DNA of 64,000 nt from JBFWUM01 sp050247255. Lineage in GTDB: Bacteria; Acidobacteriota; Vicinamibacteria; Vicinamibacterales; UBA2999. Each line of letters begins with the position of its first letter. Positions within the stretch are counted from its first letter, which is position 1. The notes below the pieces were generated by a model. That model was not told the DNA's origin. It saw only the letters and a program-made list of their open reading frames with translations, and searched no databases. The position numbers were made by a program, and so were the translations under genes. Positions 1 to 9,496 of this stretch are shown here, in pieces. The stretch covers positions 20,390 through 84,389 of the forward strand of contig JBFWUM010000014.1 of assembly GCA_050247255.1 (NCBI GenBank), written 5' to 3'.

Positions 1-1011
1 TATCTTGCGGCCGTGGTCGACGGGATCCGCACGGCCTGGCTGCCGCGGACTGTGCCTCCGCTGGCCGGCCTTGACGTCGAGCCGCTGGTCGCGGAGGAGC
101 GTCGTCGCCAGGCCGGAGCCAGCGCGCCGATCAAGGCCGGCCTCCTGGGCCGCTTGCCGGCGCGGCTGGCCGAGAAAGGGTTTCGCCCGGAGCAGGTCAT
201 CGCCTGGTCGGAGAACCAGTCGCACGACAAAGCGTTTGTGCGCGGGTGCCGCGCTGCCTTTCCGGAAGCACGCTACACGGCGGTGCAGAACACGCAGTTG
301 CCACCGAACCTCCTCAACTTGTTTCCAACCGCCGTCGAGTGTGAGTCGGGCGTCGTCGGCGACCTCCAGGTGTGCAGCGGCCCGCTGCCGTCGGCCATCC
401 TCCAGTCGGCCAGCCGCGGACGGCTCCGGACTGTGGTCGCCTGCGGACTTCGCTACGCCTACCTTCACGAGAGCCGGAGGCCGGACACGCGGCGGGACGC
501 CGACGGCAACCTCGCCGTCCTCGTCCTGCTCCCAGTGTCGCCCGCACGGGCGCTCGAGGTGCTCGACCTGATTGCGCCCCTGGTGACGACGTGTGCCTGG
601 ACGCGCTGGCGAGTCAAGGCGCATCCGGCGCTGCCGCTCCCCGAGCTCCAGCGCCGTTATCCGGCGAAGTGGCCTGAAGGGCTCGCGCCGATCGACGGGT
701 TGACCGCCGACTGGATCCGCCGATCGTCGTGCGTGGTGACGATGGCATCCGGCTCAGCGCTCGAGGCGACAGCGCTGTCTGTACCCGTTATCCGTCTGGC
801 GAGTCGGACAACGCTCAACTTCGACACGCTGGCGTGGCACGCCGACAGTGGGGCGCCCTGCTTCACGACCGCCGAGCTCGCGGCGGCACTCGACGCAGTC
901 TCCAACTTCGGCGCGGCGGACCACCAGCGCCTGCGCCTCCTCGGTGACGACGTTCGGCAAGGGTGGTTCGCGCCGGTGACCGAGCAGAACCTGGCAAAGT
1001 TCGTGGCGTGA
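1..1011 (+). CDS. Putative surface-polysaccharide biosynthesis protein (5' truncated)
   Basis: The frame is open from the first base, so the gene starts upstream of the window; the GTG at 13 is just an internal codon. I do not recognise the family firmly. The C-terminal third (VVTMASGSALEATALSVPV, then a variable tail) looks like the nucleotide-binding half of a GT-B fold, as in CDP-glycerol transferases or UDP-GlcNAc 2-epimerase relatives. It is the first visible gene of the polysaccharide operon, and its TGA overlaps the GTG start of the next glycosyltransferase, so the two are probably translationally coupled. A role in surface glycan assembly is inferred from context. Confidence 0.55.
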   Translation, partial: YLAAVVDGIRTAWLPRTVPPLAGLDVEPLVAEERRRQAGASAPIKAGLLGRLPARLAEKGFRPEQVIAWSENQSHDKAFVRGCRAAFPEARYTAVQNTQLPPNLLNLFPTAVECESGVVGDLQVCSGPLPSAILQSASRGRLRTVVACGLRYAYLHESRRPDTRRDADGNLAVLVLLPVSPARALEVLDLIAPLVTTCAWTRWRVKAHPALPLPELQRRYPAKWPEGLAPIDGLTADWIRRSSCVVTMASGSALEATALSVPVIRLASRTTLNFDTLAWHADSGAPCFTTAELAAALDAVSNFGAADHQRLRLLGDDVRQGWFAPVTEQNLAKFVA

Positions 1012-1865
1012 CGGTTTCGGTCATCATTCCGGCGTACAACGCTGCCGCCTGGATAGATGACGCGATTGCCTCCGCCCTGGCGCAGCGCCATCGTCCGCTG
1101 GAGGTGATCGTCGTCGACGACGGCTCGACCGACGATACCGCTGCACGCGTCATGGCGCTGGTGGAACGCGAGCCTCGCGTGCGCCTTCTCCGCACGGAGA
1201 CAAACAGCGGCCGGCCGGCGGTGGCGAGGAACGCCGGGCTCGCAGCGGCCCTCGGCGAGTACGTGGCGTTCCTCGACGCCGATGACCTGTGGAATCCGTG
1301 GAAGCTGTCTGACCAGGTGGGCGTCATGTCGCGGCACGCGGACCTACTGTTCGTGTACTCGATGCTGGAGTCCTTCGGCTATCGGCATCGCCTGGATGTG
1401 GCATTCGGTGTCATGCCGCTGCCGTTCAAGGCAGCGGTGTCGCGAGCCGTGCTGGAGCGGGAGAACGTCATCGCCTGTTCCTCGGTGCTGGCGCGGCGGG
1501 CCGCCATTGCCGCGGCGGGTGGCTTCGACGAGGATCCTGGCCTGGCGGCGGTCGAGGACTACGACCTGTGGCTGCGGCTTGCGTCGCGTGGGCCGATCGC
1601 GTTTATCCCGCGAATCCACGGCCGCTACCGCGCGGGCGCCGGTATTTCTGCACGCACCGACATGGTTGCACGCTGCGAGTACTTGTGGGCGAGGCACCGG
1701 ATTCGGCCTGGCGAATCGGCGTTCCGGAGCCGGGGTCCCGCCGGCCTCGTCGTGCGCGCCATCGCGCACGACCTGTCGCGCGCGCTCGTGCGGATTGGCG
1801 AGCGGGTTCAACGGTATGCCCGTCCGGGGCACGTGCCCATGATTCGCACCATGCCAGCCTCGTGA
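1008..1865 (+). CDS. Family 2 glycosyltransferase
   Basis: A 285-residue GT-A enzyme expected to move a sugar from a nucleotide donor onto a growing glycan at the cytoplasmic membrane face. The N-terminus has the typical VSVIIPAYN strand, then VVDDGSTDDT for nucleotide binding and AFLDADDLW as the metal-binding DxD region near residue 85. The C-terminal part has EDYDLWLRLA, the ED motif common in GT2 enzymes. I chose the GTG at 1008 because it overlaps the preceding stop (GTGA) and places the conserved strand directly at the N-terminus; an upstream start at 963 would lie inside the previous gene. The acceptor is unknown. Confidence 0.85.
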   Translation: MTVSVIIPAYNAAAWIDDAIASALAQRHRPLEVIVVDDGSTDDTAARVMALVEREPRVRLLRTETNSGRPAVARNAGLAAALGEYVAFLDADDLWNPWKLSDQVGVMSRHADLLFVYSMLESFGYRHRLDVAFGVMPLPFKAAVSRAVLERENVIACSSVLARRAAIAAAGGFDEDPGLAAVEDYDLWLRLASRGPIAFIPRIHGRYRAGAGISARTDMVARCEYLWARHRIRPGESAFRSRGPAGLVVRAIAHDLSRALVRIGERVQRYARPGHVPMIRTMPAS

Positions 1866-1878
1866 TCGCGCCCGCCCG

Positions 1879-3750
1879 ATGTGTGGATTAGTTGGCATCG
1901 CCGCACAGGCGCCGATTACTGCTCGCAGCTGGGTCGCCGAAGGGCGCGAGGCCATGCGGCACCGCGGGCCCGACGATCAAGGCGAGTGGTGGGCAGCGGA
2001 CGGTCGCGCGGGCTTCGGCTTCGCGCGCCTTGCGATTCTCGATCTGTCGTCGGCGGGCCACCAACCAATGCAGGACGCGGCGGCCGAGCTCTGCATCGTG
2101 TTCAATGGCGAGATTTACAACTTCGTCGAGCTGCGGGCAGAACTGGCGTCGATGGGCGTTGCCTTCAGATCCCATAGCGACACCGAGGTGCTTCTCGAGG
2201 CCTACCGCACGTGGGGCCCGGACTGTCTGGCGCGCCTGAACGGGATGTTCGCGTTCGCCATCTACGACGCCCGCAGAGAGTGGGTGTTCCTGGCACGGGA
2301 CCGTGCCGGCGAGAAGCCGCTCTTCTACGTCGAGCACCTCGGGACGCTCCGTTTTGCGTCGGAGTTGAAGGGGCTGCTGGCGGATACCACTCTGCCGAGG
2401 CGGGTGGACCGGCAGGCGCTGGACCAGCTCCTCGCCGACGGTTATATCCCTGGCGACGCGTGCATTTTTGAGGGCATGCGGAAGCTGCCGGCGGCGCACG
2501 CGCTGGTGTTCGATCTTCGAACCGGGACCGTGCGCCGGTGGCGGTACTGGACGGCGCCGCACCCCCCGGCGACGCTTGCCGACGGCGTGACCGAGGGCGA
2601 CCTGCTTGCCCAACTGGAGACGTTGCTCGAGGGCGCGGTACGCAGTCGCCTGGTCGCGGACGTTCCGGTGGGGATCCTCCTGAGCGGTGGCGTCGACTCC
2701 AGCCTGGTTGCGGCGATGGCCGCCCGCAGCGCGCGCCGGCTCAAGACCTTCACCGTCCGTTTTCCCGGCTTCGGCAAGTATGACGAGACAGAGCATGCGC
2801 GTCTGGTCGCCTCACATCTCGGCACTGAGCACATCGAGCTCGAGGCTGGAGACACTGGCGTGGACCTGCTGCCGCTACTGGCGCGTCAGTGCGATGAGCC
2901 AATGATCGATTCGTCGCTCGTGCCGACGTATCTCCTCAGCCGGACCATTCGCGAGCACTGCACCGTCGCGCTCGGAGGCGACGGCGCGGACGAGCTGTTC
3001 GGCGGGTATCCGCACTACGACCGGTTGCTTCGCCTGGAGCAGGCCGTCGGATTCATCCCGCGGCCGCTTCGGATGGCAGCGGCCCGCGCGGGCGGGCCGG
3101 CGCTGAAGGTCGGATCGAAGGGTTACAACTGGCTGCCGGCGCTTGCGGCAGACTTTGCGCGCGATGTGCCGCTCATCGGAACCCACTTCGACCTGTCAAC
3201 GCGGCGGCGATTGGTGCGCGGTCGGCAGGTCTGGCCATTCGTCGCCGAGCAGCGGCGTGCCCGCAGGCAACCGGCGATCGGGAATCTGGCGGAGCGGGCC
3301 ATGCGGCTCGACTTCGACTCGTACCTGCCGGAGGACATCCTTGTCAAAACCGATCGGGCGAGCATGCTGACCTCGCTGGAGTTGCGGGCGCCCATGCTCG
3401 ACATTGGCGTGATGGAGTTCGCGCTTGGCTCGGTGCCGTCGTACCTGAAGGTCACGCCGAGCTCACGAAAGGTGTTGTTGAAGCGCTTGTGCGCGCGGTT
3501 GCTCCCGCGGGCGTTCGACGTGCAGCGCAAGCAGGGATTCTCGATCCCGTTGCTGTCATGGCTGCGTGGCGGAGCGTGGCGCGACTATTTCCGCGACGTC
3601 CTGTTCGACAGGGAACAGGTGTTGTTCGACCATCGCGCGGTCGAAGCGTTGTTCCATGGAATCGACCGCGGGCGCGCCAACGGTGAGAGGCTGTTTGGCC
3701 TGGTGATGTTCGAGCTGTGGCGACGGGAATACCGTCCTTCGATACCGTGA
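1879..3750 (+). CDS. asnB: Asparagine synthase (glutamine-hydrolysing) family amidotransferase
   Basis: A 623-residue, two-domain enzyme. The N-terminal class II glutaminase has the catalytic Cys2 (MCGLVGI) and the RHRGPDDQG motif; the C-terminal synthetase has the ATP-binding PP-loop LLSGGVDSSLVAA near residue 270. Family members convert aspartate and glutamine to asparagine, but copies inside polysaccharide clusters are often thought to amidate sugar acids. Its position between glycosyltransferases, with the next gene starting at the GTG overlapping its stop, favours a glycan-modifying role, which is inference. Length is normal and both active sites look intact. Confidence 0.88.
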   Translation: MCGLVGIAAQAPITARSWVAEGREAMRHRGPDDQGEWWAADGRAGFGFARLAILDLSSAGHQPMQDAAAELCIVFNGEIYNFVELRAELASMGVAFRSHSDTEVLLEAYRTWGPDCLARLNGMFAFAIYDARREWVFLARDRAGEKPLFYVEHLGTLRFASELKGLLADTTLPRRVDRQALDQLLADGYIPGDACIFEGMRKLPAAHALVFDLRTGTVRRWRYWTAPHPPATLADGVTEGDLLAQLETLLEGAVRSRLVADVPVGILLSGGVDSSLVAAMAARSARRLKTFTVRFPGFGKYDETEHARLVASHLGTEHIELEAGDTGVDLLPLLARQCDEPMIDSSLVPTYLLSRTIREHCTVALGGDGADELFGGYPHYDRLLRLEQAVGFIPRPLRMAAARAGGPALKVGSKGYNWLPALAADFARDVPLIGTHFDLSTRRRLVRGRQVWPFVAEQRRARRQPAIGNLAERAMRLDFDSYLPEDILVKTDRASMLTSLELRAPMLDIGVMEFALGSVPSYLKVTPSSRKVLLKRLCARLLPRAFDVQRKQGFSIPLLSWLRGGAWRDYFRDVLFDREQVLFDHRAVEALFHGIDRGRANGERLFGLVMFELWRREYRPSIP

Positions 3751-4925
3751 GCGTGCGTGTCCTCTGCCTGCTGGCGACGCCGCCACCTTACTCAGGGCCC
3801 GAGATGAATGCCGCGCTCACCCTGCGTCGGCTGCCCGCACTGGGCCTAACGGTGCGGCACATCAACATTCGGGTCAGCCACGAGAACGCCGACAAAGGGA
3901 GGTTAAGGCTCGGCGCGATGCTGGCGCTTGCGACGAGGCTCTTCCGCACCGTGGTCGTGTGTCTGACGTTCCGCCCTGCGCTGGCCTACATGGTCCTGTC
4001 CGCCAACCGCAGCGGCTTCCTGCGGGATGCCCTCTTGCTGCTCGCCTGCACGTCATGCGGCGTACCGGTCGTCGGCCACCTGCGCGGGGGGAACTTCGGA
4101 CACTTCCATGCGCGAGCGCCTCGCTGGCTGCGCGTCGTGATCGCGACCGTGGTGCCGAGGTTTCACAGGATCATCCTGCTGGCCGAACGGTTTCGCCCTC
4201 ACGTGGAAGGGTTGATCGCGCCAAGTCGCGTGGCGGTCCTGTACAACGGCGTTGAAGCCACGGCGTTTGATGCGTGCGCGACCCGCACCGATCGCGCCGA
4301 CGGCCTCGTGACCGTGCTCTACCTCGGCCATCTCTCGGTCGCGAAGGGCTTCGGCGACGCCCTCGAGTTGATTCCTCGCGTCCTCGCGCACGTACCCCAC
4401 GTGCGGTTCGAGTTTGCGGGGGAGTGGCTGTTGCGGGAGCGCAACGTCCTTGTCGACGAACAAGGACGACCGCTTCCCGACGGGGGAGACCTCGAGGCGC
4501 GCTTTGCCAAACTGGCGGCGCGGTATCCCGACAACATCCGGCTGCTCGGCGTAATCGAGGGAACCGACAAGCTCGAGGCCCTTCGTCGCGCCGACATCTT
4601 CCTGTTCCCGTCCTATTCCGAGGGGTTCCCGATGGCCGTGCTCGAAGCGATGGCGGCCGGCCTGCCGCTGGTCGCGACGCCGGTTGGCGCCCTTGGCGAG
4701 GTGCTGACCGATGGGATTCACGGTTATCTGGTCGAACCCGGTGATGTGGAGGGCTTTGCACGGGCACTCACGGCGCTGGCCGGAGCCCCGCAGGTGCGCG
4801 AGCGGATGGGAAACACGAACCGCGACCAGGTGCGGAACCGGTTCTCAGTCGATGCGGTCGTGAGCGCGCTGGCGCGACAGCTGCGCGCCTGGGCGGAGGA
4901 GACTGCGTTCGGGGCCCGCGCGTAG
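3747..4925 (+). CDS. Family 4 glycosyltransferase (GT-B)
   Basis: A 392-residue retaining glycosyltransferase. The C-terminal domain shows the GT4 signature: VLYLGHLSVAKGF, FAGEW, RADIFLFPSYSEGFPMAVLE (the E-x7-E type donor site) and LVATPVGALGEVL. The GTG at 3747 was chosen because it overlaps the asnB stop and is followed by a hydrophobic first strand; the longer reading from 3717 would only repeat asnB sequence in another frame. It lies in the run of coupled polysaccharide genes and is followed after 3 bases by a second GT4. Donor and acceptor cannot be told from sequence. Confidence 0.87.
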   Translation: MSVRVLCLLATPPPYSGPEMNAALTLRRLPALGLTVRHINIRVSHENADKGRLRLGAMLALATRLFRTVVVCLTFRPALAYMVLSANRSGFLRDALLLLACTSCGVPVVGHLRGGNFGHFHARAPRWLRVVIATVVPRFHRIILLAERFRPHVEGLIAPSRVAVLYNGVEATAFDACATRTDRADGLVTVLYLGHLSVAKGFGDALELIPRVLAHVPHVRFEFAGEWLLRERNVLVDEQGRPLPDGGDLEARFAKLAARYPDNIRLLGVIEGTDKLEALRRADIFLFPSYSEGFPMAVLEAMAAGLPLVATPVGALGEVLTDGIHGYLVEPGDVEGFARALTALAGAPQVRERMGNTNRDQVRNRFSVDAVVSALARQLRAWAEETAFGARA

Positions 4926-4928
4926 ATC

Positions 4929-6128
4929 ATGCGCATCCTCTTCTTCAATCACAACGTCGCGTGGAGCGGCGGGACGTTCTTTCGCGCCTACCACCTGGCG
5001 CGGATGCTGACCCGCCGCGGGCACGAGGTGACGCTCGTCTCCGTGTCGCGGCGCGCCCGCTGGCGTTGTACCGAAACCCAGCGCGATGGCGTCACCGTCG
5101 TCGAAAGCCCCGACCTCTTCTTTGCCGCGGCGCGCACCGGCTGGGATCCATGGGATGCCGTCCAGCGCATTCGCTTCTGCCGCCGGCGCCGCTACGACCT
5201 CGTGCACGCCTTCGACTCGCGGCCGGCGGTTATCTGGCCGGCACTCGCTCAGCAGGCCGCCGGGGTCCCACTGGTTGTCGACTGGGCCGACTGGTGGGGA
5301 CGGGGCGGCATTATCGAGGATCGTCCCGCCGGCTCACGCCTGCGCATGCTCGTTCGGCCGATCGAAACGTTCTTCGAGGAACACTATCGGACCCGTGCGG
5401 ACGGCACGACGGTGATTTCCGCCGCGCTCCGCGAGCGCGCCGTCCGTCTCGGCGTGGCGGAAGACACGATCGAAACGCTCCCGGGTGGATGCGACGTCGA
5501 AACGATTCGGCCGCGCTCGCGAGCGGAGTGCCGCCGCCGCCTCGGCATTGCCGAGCGCACACCTCTCGTCGGCTACCTGGGCGCTCTCCTCACCTCCGAC
5601 GCGGCACTGTTGTTCGAGACGTTCCGCCGCCTCGCGACAGGGCGCCCCGACACTCACCTCGTGCTCATCGGCAACCCGCGCGTGCCGGTGCCTGAGGAGC
5701 GAGGGATTCTGACGACAGGGTTTGTGCCGTTGGAGCAGTTGCAGGACTGGCTCGGGGCCTGTGACGTGCTGCTGCTGCCGCAGAACGACACCATCGCCAA
5801 TCGCGGCCGCTGGCCGTCGAAGATCAACGACTATCTTGCTGCCGGCCGGCCCGTGGTCACGACGCGCGTCGGCGACATTGCACAGATGTTCGAGGGGGAA
5901 GCGATCGGCGCCGCGGTGAGTCCGACGCCGGTCGCACTCGCAGCGGCGGTGCAGTCGCTGCTCGACGATCCGGCCCGTGTCGAGGCGTGTGGCGCCAGGG
6001 CGCGGCGGATGGCCGAAGAAGAGCTCGACTGGAGGCGCCTCGCCACGCGGCTCGAGACCTTCTACGAGCGCGTAACGTGCCGAACTCGGCGTGCAGCGGT
6101 CACGATGACCGCAGGGGCCATTTCGTGA
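4929..6128 (+). CDS. Family 4 glycosyltransferase (GT-B), second copy
   Basis: A 399-residue GT-B enzyme distinct from its neighbour. The N-terminus has the glycine-rich acceptor-side loop NHNVAWSGGTFFRAYHLA. The C-terminal domain has YLGALLTSDAALLFE and CDVLLLPQNDTIANRGRWPS, followed by KINDYLAAGRPVVTTRVGD, where the usual E-x7-E region is altered, as in some GT4 subfamilies. The ATG start is 3 bases after the previous stop. The end overlaps the GTG of the epimerase gene. It probably adds one residue of the same repeat unit as its neighbours. Confidence 0.84.
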   Translation: MRILFFNHNVAWSGGTFFRAYHLARMLTRRGHEVTLVSVSRRARWRCTETQRDGVTVVESPDLFFAAARTGWDPWDAVQRIRFCRRRRYDLVHAFDSRPAVIWPALAQQAAGVPLVVDWADWWGRGGIIEDRPAGSRLRMLVRPIETFFEEHYRTRADGTTVISAALRERAVRLGVAEDTIETLPGGCDVETIRPRSRAECRRRLGIAERTPLVGYLGALLTSDAALLFETFRRLATGRPDTHLVLIGNPRVPVPEERGILTTGFVPLEQLQDWLGACDVLLLPQNDTIANRGRWPSKINDYLAAGRPVVTTRVGDIAQMFEGEAIGAAVSPTPVALAAAVQSLLDDPARVEACGARARRMAEEELDWRRLATRLETFYERVTCRTRRAAVTMTAGAIS

Positions 6129-7078
6129 AGGCTCTCGTGACCGGTGGCGCCGGCTTCATTGGCAGCACCCTCGTCGATCGGCTCCTGGCCGAGGGCCACG
6201 CGGTCACGGTCTTCGACAATTTCTCGACTGGACGCCATGAGTTTCTGGCTGACGCGCGCCGTTCACCCGGCTTCTCCCTGATCGAAGGCGACCTGCTCGA
6301 TACGGCGAGCCTTGATGCTGCCGTCGAAGGAAGAGACGTGGTCTTTCACCTGGCCGCCAACGCCGACGTGCGGTTCGGCCCGGATCATCCGCGCCGCGAC
6401 CTCGAACAGAACACGCTGGCCACGTTCAACGTGCTCGACGCGATGCGCCGCCACGGCGTGGCTCAGATCGTGTTCTCCTCGACCGGATCGATCTACGGTG
6501 AGCCGACGGTGTTCCCGACGCCGGAGGATGCGCCATTTCCCGTGCAGACGTCGCTCTACGGCGCGTCGAAACTGGCCTGCGAAGGACTGATCCAGGCGTA
6601 TGTGGCAGCGTTCGGCATGCGCGCGTGGATCTTCAGGTTCGTGTCGATTCTGGGGGAACGCTACTCCCACGGTCACGTCGTCGACTTCTACCGCAGCCTC
6701 CGGCGCGACGGCTCACGGCTGCACGTGCTCGGCAACGGCTTACAGCGCAAGTCGTATCTCTGCGTGCAGGACTGCATCGACGGGATCCTGCTGGCCATGG
6801 AACGCGCGCGCGCAGAAGTAAACATCTTCAACCTGGGTACCGACGACACCTGTCAGGTCAACGACTCCATCGGCTGGATTGCGGAACGCCTGGGCCTCAG
6901 CCCCGAACTGTCCTATGCCGGCGAGGAGCGGGGCTGGATAGGCGACAGTCCACTGATTCACCTCGATTGCTCCCGCATGCGCGCGCTCGGCTGGGCGCCC
7001 AGGTTGAGCATTCGCGACGGCGTCATCAGGACGCTCGATTATCTGGTGGCGAACCACCCGTGGCTCGACGGCGATTGA
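6125..7078 (+). CDS. NAD-dependent nucleotide-sugar epimerase/dehydratase
   Basis: An extended short-chain dehydrogenase of 317 residues. It has the Rossmann motif VTGGAGFIGSTLV at the N-terminus, an FDNFSTG segment after the second strand, the catalytic SSTGSIYGEP and YGASK (Tyr-x3-Lys), and the substrate-side RFVSILGERYSHG. This matches UDP-glucose 4-epimerase and related enzymes that supply sugars for glycans. The GTG start overlaps the previous stop; a longer reading from 5987 would be antisense-like sequence of the GT4. The exact sugar cannot be read from sequence. Confidence 0.87.
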   Translation: MKALVTGGAGFIGSTLVDRLLAEGHAVTVFDNFSTGRHEFLADARRSPGFSLIEGDLLDTASLDAAVEGRDVVFHLAANADVRFGPDHPRRDLEQNTLATFNVLDAMRRHGVAQIVFSSTGSIYGEPTVFPTPEDAPFPVQTSLYGASKLACEGLIQAYVAAFGMRAWIFRFVSILGERYSHGHVVDFYRSLRRDGSRLHVLGNGLQRKSYLCVQDCIDGILLAMERARAEVNIFNLGTDDTCQVNDSIGWIAERLGLSPELSYAGEERGWIGDSPLIHLDCSRMRALGWAPRLSIRDGVIRTLDYLVANHPWLDGD

Positions 7079-7088
7079 TCGTTCTGAC

Positions 7089-8558
7089 GTGATTCCCCGC
7101 AGATTCTTCTTTCTGTTCGACGCGATTGCGCTGGTGACCGCGTTCATGCTCGCCGATTGGCTCGCTCCATTCATACGCGCGCTGGTCGGCGAAGGCATGC
7201 CGTTGCGCGCGTGGCTGGAGTGGCTGTCGCCGGCACGAGGTTCGGGCGTCGAGCCTGCCCTCAGCGATCAGGTGTGGATGCTGCTGGTGATGGTTGCGGC
7301 CTCGTATGCCGGCATGGTGGCGTCAGGGGGATATCGTCCCCTCCCGAGGCAACCTGCTCACCGGATTGTCTTCAGTGCCCTGGCGGCGGTGATCCTGGGG
7401 CTCGCCTACATCGGGTTGGTGCTGTTCGCGCTGAAGAGTGCCCAGTGGAGCCGCATCAGCATCTTTGCGTTCGCCTTCTTCAGTGTCGTGGGGCTGGCCG
7501 CGTACCGCCTGTGTCTGCGTTGGCAGTTCTCGCGGCGCGCGGCGCGCGGGTCGTACGCCCGTAACCTCGTCCTCGTCGGTGCGCCGCGAACGGTGGCCTG
7601 GATGGCGCGCTACATGCGGGAACATCCGCCGTCGACGGAGTTCGTGCTCCTGGGCGCACTGTTCGGCCCGGACGCTGACGACGCGGAAGGCGCCGGCGTT
7701 CAATCGCTCGGCGAAATCGCCCAGCTGGGTAATCTCCTGATCCATCAGCCAATCCATGAGGTCATTGCCATGCAGCCGGCTCAGGGCGCTGCCTGGCTTG
7801 GCGACGTGATCGAGTCGTGCGAATACTTCCGCGTGCCGCTGCACATCGTTCCCGAAGCCCTGTTGACGGGGCCCGCTGCCGAGATTCCGGTCGTCTATCG
7901 CGCCAATCCGCTGAGGCTGCCTGAAGTCCTCCTCCAGCCTCCCGATCTGAACTCCGAAGGGCAGTTCATCAAGCGACAGATCGACATTCTCGCGTCGAGC
8001 CTTGGCCTCGTGCTGCTGACCCCGCTGTTGCTGGTGGTTGCCGCCGCCATCAAGCTGACGACCCCGCGCCTGCCCGTCCTCTATCGCTATCGTCAGGTCG
8101 GGCATCACGGCCGCCTGTTTGTCGCCTACAAGTTCACGACGATGTCGGCCGATGCCGAGGCGCGAAAAGACGACCTGGCGGACCGCAACGAGATGAGCGG
8201 ACCGGTATTCAAGATCAAGGCGGACCCGCGGGTCACACCACTCGGCCGGTTCCTGAGGAAATTCAGCATCAACGAGCTGCCCCAGCTCTGGAACGTGTTG
8301 AAGGGCGATCTGAGTCTCGTCGGGCCGCGTGCCGCGCTGCCGCGCGAGCTGGCCCGCTACGAGCTGTGGCACAAGCGAAAGCTGAGCGTGCGCCCCGGGC
8401 TCACCTGTCTCTGGCAGGTGCGCGGCCGGAACCGCATCAGTGACTTCGACGACTGGGTGCGGATGGATTTCGAGTACATCGACCACTGGTCGCTCTGGCT
8501 CGACACGAAGATCTTGATCCGCACGGTATGGGTCGTCGCCTCAGGGTCGGGTTCGTGA
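7089..8558 (+). CDS. Polyprenyl-phosphate sugar-1-phosphate transferase (WbaP/WcaJ-like)
   Basis: A 489-residue membrane enzyme that would start glycan assembly by moving a sugar 1-phosphate onto undecaprenyl phosphate. The N-terminal half has about four to five membrane segments (LVTAFMLADWL, AVILGLAYIGLVLFAL and others) and a Rossmann-like middle. The C-terminal catalytic domain begins with FIKRQIDILASSLGLVLL and contains YRYRQVGHHG, YKFTTM, KADPRVTPLGRFLRK, INELPQLWNVLKGDLSLVGP and RPGLTCLWQV, all typical. The GTG start is 11 bases after the epimerase stop. It is the likely committed step for the whole locus. Confidence 0.93.
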   Translation: MIPRRFFFLFDAIALVTAFMLADWLAPFIRALVGEGMPLRAWLEWLSPARGSGVEPALSDQVWMLLVMVAASYAGMVASGGYRPLPRQPAHRIVFSALAAVILGLAYIGLVLFALKSAQWSRISIFAFAFFSVVGLAAYRLCLRWQFSRRAARGSYARNLVLVGAPRTVAWMARYMREHPPSTEFVLLGALFGPDADDAEGAGVQSLGEIAQLGNLLIHQPIHEVIAMQPAQGAAWLGDVIESCEYFRVPLHIVPEALLTGPAAEIPVVYRANPLRLPEVLLQPPDLNSEGQFIKRQIDILASSLGLVLLTPLLLVVAAAIKLTTPRLPVLYRYRQVGHHGRLFVAYKFTTMSADAEARKDDLADRNEMSGPVFKIKADPRVTPLGRFLRKFSINELPQLWNVLKGDLSLVGPRAALPRELARYELWHKRKLSVRPGLTCLWQVRGRNRISDFDDWVRMDFEYIDHWSLWLDTKILIRTVWVVASGSGS

Positions 8559-9454
8559 GCATCGCGGTATCGACGCCGATGCCGGTTACCCCGTTCAACG
8601 GTGGGCCGTGTGCGGCGTGCGGCGCCGGCATGAGGGCGGGCCGAGCGGTCGGTCCGGTCAACGGCCATCAGTTGCACCGGTGCGAAGCGTGCGGGCTGGC
8701 CTATGTCTTCCCGAAGCCCACGTCCGAAGCACTCGACAGCCTGTACGACGGGTTCCACACCGACACCGGGCAAATGGATCTCTCCGAGAGCGGCGAGCGC
8801 GAGCTCTTCGAGCACGTGCTCGATCGGGTCCATGCGTCCAGCGGGTCTGGGGAGTTGCTCGACATTGGCGCGAGCTACGGCCACTTCGTCGCGCTCGCAG
8901 GAGCGCGGGGCTTCGTCGCGCGCGGGATCGAGCCGGCCGCCGACGCCGCGCGGTACGCCGGGGATGTCTTGCGCGTCGATGTCGGACAGCAGGACCTGTT
9001 CACCGCCCGGTTTCCTGCCGGTCGCTTCGACGCGGTCACGCTGCTCAACGTGCTCGAGCACATGCCGGATCCGTACGCAGCGCTTCGGGAAATCCGGCGT
9101 ATCACCCGGCCGGGTGGCGTCCTCGCCGTCGTGGTTCCGAGCCTCGTGCCGACCTACTGGTGGTTTCGTGCCACCCGCGCCATCGGACTCCTCTCGCCGG
9201 TGCCGACGAGCGCGTTTCATGTGCCGTACCACCTGACCCTCTTCAGCCCACGTACGTTGGCCGCGCTGCTCGAGAGTGCCGGGCTGGAGGTGGCCGAACT
9301 GACGGCCGCACCCGTCATCATCAACCGGAACCCGATCAAGACGGTCGCCAAGCGCGTCGCCCTGGCCGTGAGCGATGGTCTGCAGGCACTCACTGCCGGC
9401 CGATTCATCATCAGCTATTCGATATTTGCGCTCGCCAGACGCCCGATCGAATAA
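8555..9454 (+). CDS. SAM-dependent methyltransferase with N-terminal zinc-ribbon-like segment
   Basis: A 299-residue class I methyltransferase. Two Cys pairs near the N-terminus (CAACG and CEACG) resemble a small metal-binding knuckle. The SAM-binding motif LLDIGASYGHF is near residue 110 and LLNVLEHMPDP further on. This layout is common in polysaccharide-cluster methyltransferases that modify sugars. The GTG at 8555 overlaps the sugar-transferase stop; the earlier in-frame ATG at 8528 would give nine extra residues and is less likely given the coupling pattern here. Target is unknown. Confidence 0.85.
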   Translation: MSIAVSTPMPVTPFNGGPCAACGAGMRAGRAVGPVNGHQLHRCEACGLAYVFPKPTSEALDSLYDGFHTDTGQMDLSESGERELFEHVLDRVHASSGSGELLDIGASYGHFVALAGARGFVARGIEPAADAARYAGDVLRVDVGQQDLFTARFPAGRFDAVTLLNVLEHMPDPYAALREIRRITRPGGVLAVVVPSLVPTYWWFRATRAIGLLSPVPTSAFHVPYHLTLFSPRTLAALLESAGLEVAELTAAPVIINRNPIKTVAKRVALAVSDGLQALTAGRFIISYSIFALARRPIE

Positions 9455-9496
9455 GACGGGCCGGCGCCGCCGGCGTCACATCCGGACTGAAACCCG